A stretch of 64,000 nt of DNA from Brienomyrus brachyistius (lineage: Eukaryota; Chordata; Actinopteri; Osteoglossiformes; Mormyridae). The stretch is from NCBI RefSeq assembly GCF_023856365.1, contig NC_064539.1:13963519-14027518 (forward strand), in the 5' to 3' direction. Positions 45,601 through 55,691 of the stretch are shown here, piece after piece; position 1 is the first letter of the stretch; each line of letters opens with the position of its first letter. The notes under the pieces are model-generated. The model was not told the origin of the DNA and did not search any database. It saw only the letters and a program-made list of their open reading frames with translations. The translations under genes were made by a program, and so were the position numbers.

Positions 45601-47040
45601 TTCATTGGTATATCAGATTTTTATTTGGATTGAACACTTCAGCTGCACATAATCTGTATGAAATAATACATTTAGAGTTCTTTTACATTAGCATAACCAG
45701 AGATCAGTCTTCTCATTATGTATGAACCAGGATGTGGAAAAGGAGCTTGACGTTCAGATCGGCATGAAGCAGGAAATGGAGATTTCCATGAAGATGTTGG
45801 AGAAGGATGTTTGTGAGAAACAGAATGCTTTACTGGCACTTAGGCAGCAACTGGATGACTTGAGAATTTTCAACCAGGAGCTCTCCCATAAGTTGCAGGT
45901 AGCGTCCCCCTGAAATTCGTCCAACTGGAATCACACCTAGAGGAAAAAGGGGTAGGAAAATGTCCATGAAGGCCTGTGAAAAACAGCACAATGAATGCAA
46001 GGAAACATCTTAGTCTTTTTTTTGACACCCAAAAATGCCGAAATATAATTTACCAATTATATTACAAGATGATTATCAAGACTAATACCAATATAGACTG
46101 GCAACTAATGCTACATTAACTTTTTAACCTTTTTATACACACTTATCCTGGTCAGGGTCGAGGGGGTGGCATGTTCAGGGCATTGTGTGACTGACTTTCC
46201 AGCCAATTAAATGATTTGCTAATAATTAATTAAGGAAATAAGGAAATAATTCCTTCTCGTGTAGGTAAGCTTCTGTGCATATGTGTTGTAATAAATGTAT
46301 GTGAAGATCTTGTTAATGGTTTACCTTCCTTATTGTTTGTTTATTGTAGGTAGGGCTGAACTGGTGTTTGGCCTACAAAGCCATTGGCCCACCAGGAAAA
46401 TACCCGTTATGCCAACTGCCTTGTCCATCCCTGATTGTGAGAAAGTTTATTATATTACTGTTTTGAAATATACTGTGTGATTTGATGTAAATGCAGACCT
46501 CTGATGGAGCCATGAAGCAGAAGAATGAAATCATCAACCGTTTAGATGAGACCGCAAACCAGATGGCTGGGACAATAAAACAACTGGAGCTGAGGTAGGA
46601 GCCTAAATGTACCACTTGCATTCATCTACCTCAAATGCCGTTTTTGATTGCCACTTGTAAAATGCAGCAAAATTTAACCATTTTTTTTATAACACTTGCA
46701 TTTTGAACTAGTCTTGTTGTGTTGTGATTCCTATGATATATTACTCATTTATTAGAAACCTTGTAATAATGGTTATGTTCATTGCTCCATATTGATGTCC
46801 AAGTTTTAAATAATATATTAGTTGAATTAAGTTCTGCTCACCTCAAAAGTGGGCTGATTGGTTACCTGTAACATAAATTATGTTCTTTTCTGCTCTTTTT
46901 TGTCTTTTATTGATTTATTTTATCATTATGTCTTCATTATTTCCATTTCATGATTCTTTATAATTAGTGAAAAGGATATGGTGAAACAGGCCAGAAGTCT
47001 TAATACCGCAGCAGAGAAACTCCTTCAGAAACCGCATTAG
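27450..47040 (+). CDS. rufy3: RUFY3 (RUN and FYVE domain containing 3), short isoform, 13 exons
   Basis: Cytosolic RUN-domain adaptor; in mammals it is implicated in neuronal polarity and axon growth and acts as an Arl8 effector in lysosome positioning. Exons: 27450-27627, 39296-39469, 39712-39829, 40391-40492, 40621-40744, 41137-41201, 41332-41397, 41501-41570, 41654-41746, 44405-44488, 45731-45898, 46497-46594, 46968-47040. All introns are GT-AG and every phase closes, giving 1413 nt and 470 residues, about the length of the human short form. The start [20 protein letters not shown] and blocks such as [20 protein letters not shown] are near-identical to vertebrate RUFY3. The RUN domain is about residues 95-230 (exons 2-5), followed by coiled coil (about 270-465) ending EKLLQKPH. 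Intron 1 is 11.7 kb and repeat-rich. Confidence 0.97.
30413..31048. mobile_element. hAT-like element in rufy3 intron 1
   Basis: Left end TAGGACTAGGCAATATCATA pairs with the inverted right end TAGGGCTGGGTGATATCATA. Flanking octamers GACAGAAA and GGCCCAAA agree at 5 of 8 positions, a possible worn 8-bp duplication. No transposase frame. Confidence 0.65.
31602..31795. repeat. Interspersed repeat, copy 1 (pair with 36175)
   Basis: GAGGCACCTTAAACCCAACA, then AGTTTTCCGGCTAAGC, matches 36175-36250 (GAGGTACCTTGCGTCTGACA, then AGTTATCTGGCTAAGC). The first copy continues with two near-copies of GGCAAATGGAACGC (31685 and 31770). Family unknown. Confidence 0.5.
36175..36250. repeat. Interspersed repeat, copy 2 (pair with 31602)
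   Basis: Same orientation as the copy at 31602; similarity covers about 65 bp. Confidence 0.5.
37232..38951. mobile_element. DNA transposon carrying a nested Tc1-like copy
   Basis: Left end ACAGATTCCTCATTTAATGA and inverted right end AGACACTCCTCACTTAATGA form worn terminal inverted repeats. Between them lies a Tc1-type transposase pseudogene with its own right end near 38757 (TTTCAGCAGTGTA), so a second element inserted into the first. Confidence 0.55.
37490..38511 (+). pseudogene. Tc1-type DD34E transposase, frameshifted
   Basis: Three plus-strand frames in series (to 37823, 37963-38151, 38179-38511) cover most of a transposase: paired helix-turn-helix ([20 protein letters not shown]), a basic linker, then catalytic blocks [18 protein letters not shown] and LNPVEHLWD, ending [10 protein letters not shown]. 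All three acidic catalytic residues are present, but stop codons and frame changes break it. Confidence 0.9.
39296..40744 (+). CDS. rufy3: rufy3 exons 2-5 (RUN domain)
   Basis: Exons 39296-39469, 39712-39829, 40391-40492 and 40621-40744 encode residues 60-232. Landmarks: [78 protein letters not shown]. They form the helical RUN domain, which binds small GTPases of the Rap/Arl class in this family. Confidence 0.97.
41137..41746 (+). CDS. rufy3: rufy3 exons 6-9 (end of RUN region, start of coiled coil)
   Basis: Exons 41137-41201, 41332-41397, 41501-41570 and 41654-41746. They encode [48 protein letters not shown] and [20 protein letters not shown], the linker and first heptads of the coiled coil. 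Confidence 0.96.
42895..43030. mobile_element. Short hAT-like element (136 bp)
   Basis: Inverted ends CAGGGGTCTCC and GGAGACCCCTG, flanked by near-identical octamers GTCTAAAG and GCCTAAAG (7 of 8). Confidence 0.85.
43903..44339. mobile_element. Pogo/Tigger-like short element just before exon 10
   Basis: Left end CAGTAAAATCCAGTTATTAC and inverted right end AAGTAAAATCCCGTTATAAT match, with TA duplications at 43901-43902 and 44340-44341. This is the end type and target site of pogo/Tigger elements. It has no transposase and stops 65 bp before rufy3 exon 10. Confidence 0.8.
44405..44488 (+). CDS. rufy3: rufy3 exon 10
   Basis: In-frame exon (phase 0 both sides) encoding [20 protein letters not shown], then KEETRLRL. 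The first half is the variable linker; the second half resumes the coiled coil. Donor GTGCGT is weaker than the other donors. Confidence 0.93.
44572..45582. mobile_element. hAT element with BED-finger relic in rufy3 intron 10
   Basis: Ends TAGGGATGCACCGATACC and the inverted TAGGGATGCACCGATCCC are strong inverted repeats; flanks ATTGAAAA and GTTTAAAA agree at 6 of 8. Inside, 44863-45010 reads [19 protein letters not shown] and later [10 protein letters not shown], which resembles a BED zinc finger as found in hAT transposases, but the zinc cysteines are lost. Confidence 0.8.
45731..45898 (+). CDS. rufy3: rufy3 exon 11
   Basis: Phase-0 exon of 56 codons: [20 protein letters not shown], then [20 protein letters not shown]. 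Coiled coil, highly conserved. Donor GTAGCG. Confidence 0.96.
46497..47040 (+). CDS. rufy3: rufy3 exons 12-13 and short-isoform stop
   Basis: Exon 12 (46497-46594) encodes [20 protein letters not shown], then AGTIKQLEL and ends in phase 2. Exon 13 (46968-47040) reads [20 protein letters not shown], then QKPH and a TAG stop, the C-terminus of the short isoform. Confidence 0.96.
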
Positions 47041-47089
47041 GCCCCCAAAGCAAACCTTCAACTAATAGTTTCCTAAATCTGATACTAAC

Positions 47090-47133
<44 letters not shown>

Positions 47134-48403
47134 GTGCAATATATAAATGTCTGCGTTAGGATATTTATTTCAAAGTTCTTTGATCAACTGTAGAACACTT
47201 CTCCAACGACGACTCTGGATTTGCTTTGTTTATTGGTTACTAAAGCAGCCTTTTTCTTTTTTGCCTAAATGTTAGAAGTGCAGTGTCCTCAGCAAAGGGT
47301 CAGTATGCCATGAGAGAATTTTTAAAATCTGCTTTCACTGAAAGCTTTTCCGTTCCTTCATTTATTACCACTCACACTTCCTTACAGATACTTGGCTAGT
47401 GTAGAAATGGATGCATCTCCCACTTCCATATGTTACCTTATTTTGCCTTTTCTAAGGATACACTTTTGTGTGGAAATGTCTGATAATCTGCTTTAAAAGA
47501 GCATATCAGAATAGGGCGAAGTAATAAGACAGCCATTGCTTAAATGTTGTATATCAAGCAACAAATTGTTGATGTGTATTTATACCACATTAACAAACTA
47601 CATAAAATATAATCCTGTCTGTTGTATCCCCTTAAATGGTGATGTTAAATTGTGGAACAGTATACATGATGTGATCAACCATTTTCTGGATATAGCGAGA
47701 TCTTCCAGAAGCTTTAATTTGGCAATGAAAGCTTCAGCTTGATTTTCAGCATATACCAGAGAAGAAAAACCAAAAATAAATGTTTATATGATATCCATTT
47801 TGGGTGAATTACCTTTGGTTCAACAAATATGTTACTGTTTTTACAACAGAATTGCTGTTAGAATATTGTGTTTATTTTTAATTTTAGTTGCCTTCACCTG
47901 GGTAAGCTGATGTTCCCTTTGGCGGAAATAAAATGTTGTACGGGGAGGTTTAACCGGAACTGAAAATGAGAAGCAAAATGAATTACTCAGTTTACGGTTT
48001 GCTGATGTGCCTAATTTACATTGCTAACCAGTATCACTAGTCAGAACTGCTAGGTAGACGTGACACAAAAAAACTCAAGAACTCTTTAAAACATAATCTT
48101 GAACAATCTAAATGAATGTTTTATTGTTTATATGAAAGTCTTAATTACAATTCTACTGTATTTACAGTGCAAGGGAAAAGTGGAAATGTTTGTTGATTTA
48201 ACATAGATGTGAACTGTAATAAAATACCACAATAAAACGGGGGGAAAAAGGCCTGGTTCACTTTGTGAAATTTCATCACTGCCACTCTTTTTATACTTAT
48301 TTTCAGCTTTCCATTTTGGTTATTTTATCATTCTATTATTTTTATAAACATTTCAGCCTGCTTTTTTTTTGTTCTGTCATGAGTTCTTCTGGCTCAAATC
48401 CAG
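47041..48403 (+). other. rufy3: Short-isoform 3' UTR and following intron
   Basis: Begins with an (ATT)n microsatellite at 47093-47132. Candidate AATAAA poly(A) signals lie at about 47773, 47927 and 48221-48235, which would end the short transcript before the long-isoform exons. Confidence 0.6.
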
Positions 48404-48523
48404 ATTCCAACAGGCCAAGCTGGGGAGGAATCTTGCCCATGAAACCAATCAGCTCTTTAAGCAGGAATTTGGGGACAAAATCGAGAGTTTGCAGCTGGAG
48501 GTGGAGAAACTAAGAAGGGAGAG
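48404..48523 (+). CDS. rufy3: rufy3 long-isoform exon 14 (coiled coil)
   Basis: After acceptor AAATCCAG, joining exon 12 (phase 2) gives AG|A and then FQQAKLGRNLAHETNQLFKQ, EFGDKIESLQLEVEKLRRER. This corresponds to the coiled-coil extension of the long mammalian RUFY3 form, including the near-identical LFKQxFGDKIxSLQLEVE block. Donor GTACTG, phase 2. It replaces exon 13 by alternative splicing. Confidence 0.85.
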
Positions 48524-48713
48524 GTACTGTGTGTATCACTTGTTTTTTTGTTTGTTTTAAGGTCAGAGCTCCATGGAAATGGGCTGTCTGTGCACTGGTC
48601 ATCAGGATGTTGCAATTTCAGTTAGAGTCTGATGTGAATGACTGATTGAGTTCTTATAGTTTTTAAATTTCTCTGTATCCTCCATAGCAATCTCTATACC
48701 AGATCTTGCATAA

Positions 48714-49050
48714 TCCATCCATCCATCCATTTTCCAAACCGCTTATCCTACTGGGTCGCGGGGGGTCCGGAGCCTATCCCGGAAGCAATGGGCACGAGGC
48801 AGGGAACAACCCAGGATGGGAGGCCAGCCCATCGCAGGGCACACTCACACACCATTCACTCACACATGCACACCTACTCCAATTAGCCTCAGCATGTTTT
48901 TGGGGGGGAAACCGGAGTACCCGGAGGAAACCCCACAACGACATGGGGAGAACATGCAAACTCCACACACATGTGACCCAGGCGGAGACTCGAACCCGGG
49001 TCCCAGAGGTGTGAGGCAACAGTGCTAACCACCGCACCACCATGCTGCTC
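48714..49050 (+). repeat. ATCCATCC-type teleost interspersed repeat, copy 2
   Basis: Same start, order and end as the copy at 8344, slightly shortened, lying between rufy3 long-isoform exons 14 and 15. Confidence 0.85.
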
Positions 49051-49149
49051 CTCTTGCATAATCTATCACTATAATTTTGATGACTTTTTATTAGATTAAA
49101 TGCAGAATTTCAGACAATGTAACAAAAATTTGAAAAGTACATGATGCAG

Positions 49150-49197
49150 GTACTGTTTGGACATGGAACTCAGGAAGGACAAAGAGCGATATTACCT
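49150..49197 (+). CDS. rufy3: rufy3 long-isoform exon 15 candidate
   Basis: Acceptor GATGCAG, then phase-compatible YCLDMELRKDKERYY, matching the ELELKQEKERR stretch of mammalian long RUFY3. Donor CT|GTACAC at 49198 keeps phase 2 with the next exon; a stronger-looking donor CAG|GTGTGA at 49211 would give phase 0 and lead to a stop six codons into the next exon (ELKAIK). Confidence 0.6.
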
Positions 49198-49319
49198 GTA
49201 CACCTGTCAGGTGTGAAGGGGTCTTTTCCAGTACAGAAAGATTACTGACCTCTAAAAGAAGAGCATACGAAGGTATCATAAATGTCTGTTCAAATGTCAC
49301 TTTTTTTCAAAAATTAAAT

Positions 49320-49940
49320 TCAAACGAATTTCAAATGTCATGCAGTCCATTCGAAAATATTTCAATACCTGCCGGCTGCCCCTCCACGAAAAAATATGCA
49401 ACATAGAATCATTCTTTTCAGCATTTTATTGACAGCGTGTACAATGTCACATTTGTATAGCACCTCAGGGTCAGGTCCATTTTTTGCGCAAGTTTTGCGT
49501 TCCCTAGAAATACTTTTGCGTTGCTAATAATTACTGTACAGTGTCAGTTTCAAGTACAAAACATAGAATTAATGGACTAAGTATGAACCTAAACATAAAT
49601 AAGTAAACCTATGAACCTGTCCAGTTAAGTATGCTGTACCCATCCTCTCTACGCACTCATGTTTGCACAATGCTCGCGTGGTATTAAATTAGTTTCAGGA
49701 CCCGAAGCACGCGCGTGAAGCCCATCCTCTCTATGCGTACTCGCTCACGTTGGATATGGAACCAGAAACAGATCAAAAACATGCAAGTTTTAACGCACAG
49801 AATACGTGTACAATACACATTAATATGTTCACCGTTTAAGTTAATTTAAGGAACATTAATCATTTAGATTAATCGCCAAATTAAAATAGTCCATAGATTA
49901 ATCTAGAAAAATTGTCGTTTGTGGCAGCCCTAATAATAAT
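49320..49940. other. Repeat-like block in rufy3 long-isoform intron
   Basis: Contains GTCGTTTGTGGCAGCCCTA at 49914-49932, resembling a hAT right end, and a segment rich in CGCGTG/ACGCAC motifs (49670-49830). The element limits are unclear. Confidence 0.35.
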
Positions 49941-50205
49941 GCAGTCATTAAAAATGAATCCTTTTTTTTCTCATGAGCTCCACGAAAAGGAAAGAAAAAG
50001 ACAAAGAAACAAGAAAAAGCCTAGCATGTGAAATAGTGGTAGGCAACATCTTTGGTTTAACCCTAGTCCTCAGCAGTCAATGACACTCACCCGTTCAAAC
50101 AGGACAAGTGGTCAAATGGCTCAGAAGCACATGCATTTTAATGTGTCGAATGCATGTCAGTAACACGTGGTAAACGTGTATTCTGCATGTATTATATGGG
50201 TAATT

Positions 50206-50402
50206 TTTTTTTATTCGCTCGCTCGGTGTTAGTCCGGAAATCTCGGACCACTATGGAACACCAAACAGGTCAAAACACGTTAATTGTAACGAACAGAATA
50301 TGAGTAGAATATACGTTAACATGTAGTTAATGTGTTGGTAATGTGTATTCTGCCTGTTCCATGGTGGTCCGGGGGTTTCAGTAATTTGACACCAAGCGAG
50401 CA
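50206..50402. repeat. Long imperfect inverted repeat
   Basis: GCTCGCTCGGTGTTAGTCCG and CTCGGACCACTATGGAACA on the left pair with TGTTCCATGGTGGTCCGGG and GACACCAAGCGAGC on the right, giving a hairpin of roughly 195 bp. Probably a foldback or DNA-element remnant. Confidence 0.65.
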
Positions 50403-51383
50403 AGTGTTCTGCAAACGCGTGTTTGGTTTTTATGTGCCCAAGTTTTGAGACTGATTAAATGCCAAATATACATCTTTATTAGTAATTGTACTGTGTCCAT
50501 TCACTACATGTGACTGAGACAAGACAGGGCCTATTGAATGTAAAGTGCACGAACAAACGTTGAAATGTTAATTAAAATTCACTCGTAAAGAAACCTGGAA
50601 AATAAAGAGGTGTTTCTTACTTTTGTTGAATGATATTACAGCCGGAAAACTGGATGTAAAATTTAATTTAAAGGCATGTCATATGTAAGGTTTAAAGTCT
50701 AAACCACTGTCGGGTATACCTCCCTGGTATTCTCATTTGATGATGTATGTGGGGATATGCGGATCCATACTGAAGTATTCTAGTAAGCGGATTTGAGTTT
50801 AAACCTTAACACCGCGCTAAGATGAACTTTTACAGGACGTCTGTATTATTCAGTTTTATCCATGCCATCACGCAGAAAATAGCTAGTGGGAAAGTGCAGT
50901 GTGATCGCAAAAATATTGTGAGGGATTACAACAACATGTCCTTGACACTTTAAAATTTGAATGGGATAATTACAGTTCAAGTGACAGTCCTACAACTAAA
51001 TTGGCATATTTTTTGTGTGTACTTTTTAAAAAGTATTTTCTCACCTAACCATGAAGTATTTCACATTTTAACAAACTAAATGGTACATGTAATATTAGGA
51101 ACAAGACAAACAAAACAGAAAAGTCATAAATGAAATTAAGCAATTAATTCATCAGCAAAAGAAATTTAAAAAGCACTTAAAATTAGTTTTTTTGAAACTT
51201 TAATTTTTTTAAATCATTTAACTGATAACTAACAATTCAATAAAGCGTAATTAATAAAAAGCTCAACTGGAATATCTGACCTGCATCCTAAATAAGCCAG
51301 GAGGACTCTGTAGACTGCTGATGCATGTTGATTTACTGAGTGGAAAGCCAAATTGTGAAATGATGCACTTCTGTTTCTCACAG

Positions 51384-51458
51384 GAGCTCAAGGCGATCAA
51401 ATGAGAATTTTCTTTTGCAAACATTGGTGGAGAAAAAGCAGAGCGTTGATTTCTGTGT
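51384..51458 (+). CDS. rufy3: rufy3 long-isoform exon 16 candidate
   Basis: Strong acceptor CTGTTTCTCACAG. The phase-2 frame reads SSRRSNENFLLQTLVEKKQS, then VDFC, resembling the ENVKLKKPLEES region of mammalian long RUFY3. Donor GTGAGT in phase 2 fits the next exon. Confidence 0.55.
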
Positions 51459-51811
51459 GTGAGTTCAGGATGGTTGGTTTCAGCTGTCCATATGAAGCCC
51501 CAAGGCTTCGGGGTTAACACTGTCATCACAACTCTGGATCAAAGTTTTTTTTTTTTTTTCTTCTGACCTTTTCAGGGCCGCTTCAACAGAAGAGAAATAA
51601 ACTGTTTCTCAACTATAACATTTTTGGTTCACATAACCAAAAGTGTAACTTAAATATGCCATACTATGAAAGCATCAGGCTAAACAGAATTTTTTGAGTG
51701 TTAATCGTAACACTTCAAAGGTAAATACAATTTATTCTATAAGCATAACTGTGCATTAACTCCTTTTACCTAACCTATTTAAACTACCTTATAAGTTTTC
51801 TCTATTTTAAG

Positions 51812-51839
51812 GTTGCTGCCGCAAAACATAGATGAGCAG
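51812..51839 (+). CDS. rufy3: rufy3 long-isoform exon 17 candidate
   Basis: A 28-nt exon: acceptor TATTTTAAG, LLPQNIDEQ in the phase set by exon 16, donor GTAACT. Corresponds to LQPHPMDEQ just before the FYVE region in mammals. Confidence 0.55.
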
Positions 51840-52112
51840 GTAACTCTGTTGAAGTTGTAAAGACCTTAAGACATTGTAACCATATGCATATGATATGAAC
51901 TATACAGGGTTAAATATGATTTAGGAGAAACTTATAAATGGGCTGAAGGTACATTTTTTTAGGATGGTTACACTATTTTAGAATGCACGTATTAGCTGCC
52001 TCAGATATGGAAGTGGAAGACTATAATAAAAAAAATGTGGGCCAGCTTATGGGTCTTTGAACTAGGACTGAAAAATAATCACTGATTTATGGGAATACAA
52101 CAATTATAACTA

Positions 52113-52804
52113 CAGTGGAAACCTCTTATACTGATCGCATCTGTCTGGGTGAAATTGATCACTATAAGTGGATGATCGTTATATCCAATTTTTCTTTGTC
52201 TCAGGCAGATTACCATCTACTGTAAATGACATTTGTATATTAAATACATGCATATAAAGTAATAAAATGGAGAGCGTCGCTATACACTGAATTTTCTTGA
52301 CTCTGAAAATACATTAAAAATCAAACAAATATTGTACAAATTAAATTACTGAACTGTGTATAATTAAAATATACTATGACAGTATAACACTGTACATAAA
52401 ATACAGCTTATAATAGTTTTGCTGCTGCATCTTATTGGCTTGTTTTTGACAGTTTATCATAAGCTTTGAGTTTATATTTGTCATTGAGAGAAAATTACTT
52501 TTTTTCCTGTCATGTTTTCTGTGTAAGCAGCATTAGCTTACACAGAAAACCTAAGGTAGCCTAGCCAGTCAGGTTACCGCAAGGCAAACTATGGCTATCA
52601 AAGTAAAGTAAAAAAATATATATATATTATTTTACTTTTCTCCGTATATTGTTATGAATAAAGAACCCCAAAATGAACACTGTAACAGGACACAGCACAG
52701 CTGATTACTACAAGCAAATGATTTAAACAGTATTTCTACAGGATTGATTCTGTTCCAAAAAATTTTATGTATATAACCATGATCACTATAAGCGGTTTCT
52801 ACTG
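52113..52804. mobile_element. Pogo/Tigger-like element (0.69 kb)
   Basis: Left end CAGTGGAAACCTCTTATACT and inverted right end CAGTAGAAACCGCTTATAGT are terminal inverted repeats, preceded by TA on the left. No coding frame. Confidence 0.75.
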
Positions 52805-52901
52805 TGTAATGTATGTGATTAATCATAAGAAGTGGGTTTAGATTATGATATAAATTACCTTCTCTAACTGTGTGTTCTTTTTATGTCAAGTACTTTAATA
52901 G

Positions 52902-52958
52902 CCTGCAGTAGTCTGCTTGAAATCGTGTGGGGAAGGGGACTCCATGACAATGCAGAAG
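52902..52958 (+). CDS. rufy3: rufy3 long-isoform exon 18 candidate (first half of FYVE-like finger)
   Basis: Acceptor CTTTAATAG, phase-0 reading PAVVCLKSCGEGDSMTMQK, donor GTACTA. It resembles mammalian QLCQLCQEDGSLTKN, with the first zinc-ligand pair spaced C-x3-C instead of C-x2-C. Confidence 0.5.
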
Positions 52959-53154
52959 GTACTACACTAAACTAAATGTTAACAATAAATTTTCTTGATA
53001 AATTTACATCTGGCATGACTTGTGTTTATTGTGTTTCCTGGGTATAGCAGGGGGAAGATTTTAATGTTTTTTTTAATGCTTTCAACATACTAGGTAGCAG
53101 AACTAAGATACTGAATCTAAAATACGTATATATATTTGTATATTCCTTTTTCAG

Positions 53155-53247
53155 AAACAGGAAAAGATTGCTACCAAAGTTTCATGGCAGTTGACATTCC
53201 CTAATCTTCAGTCAACCTTACAGAAATCTACGATATGTGCCTTTTAA
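53155..53247 (+). CDS. rufy3: Possible terminal rufy3 long-isoform exon, zinc ligands missing
   Basis: A good acceptor (TATTCCTTTTTCAG) precedes a phase-0 frame of 30 codons to a TAA. A QLTFP stretch loosely recalls the ELPLP of the FYVE C-terminal part, but the frame has one cysteine only and lacks the expected C-x2-C pairs. Either the FYVE finger has decayed here or the true last exon was missed. Confidence 0.25.
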   Translation, partial: KQEKIATKVSWQLTFPNLQSTLQKSTICAF

Positions 53248-55340
<2,093 letters not shown>

Positions 55341-55344
55341 GCTA

Positions 55345-55691
55345 TCAAAACCACCAGCAACAACAATCACCATCATCATCTGTCCTGTTTGAAATTACCT
55401 CGATGCGGTTCAGACCCAAACCGGATGTGACTCCGAAAACATTATTATTTCCGCTTTCCCAACCGTAAGCTCGTCTCGTGATATCGCGATGCCCCGGTAC
55501 TGTGCATTGAGACTTTGGAGAAGAGGAAGAAGTTTTCCCTGCCATCCAAGCAGTCGGACTGGCACAGTGATACCAACTTGCTAACTGGGTTTAATCAGTC
55601 AGCCCACATCCGCCGCAGTGGACGTACATTTGAGACCGCAGTTTCCCCAGTTTTGGTTTTATTTTCCCAAGAGCGACTTTCACGTTGGGAA
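55345..55691 (+). promoter_or_regulatory. mob1b: mob1b promoter and 5' UTR
   Basis: CpG-rich compared with its surroundings, with CTCGTGATATCGCGATG at about 55474. No TATA box. Leads directly into the mob1b ATG at 55692. Confidence 0.5.

Noticed and set aside
53155..53247. A gapless FYVE-like alignment in the third frame of the 53155 exon (TGKDC ... SSV)
   Set aside because: It needs an internal stop and a phase that does not fit exon 18, with low identity; kept only as a hint of possible decay.
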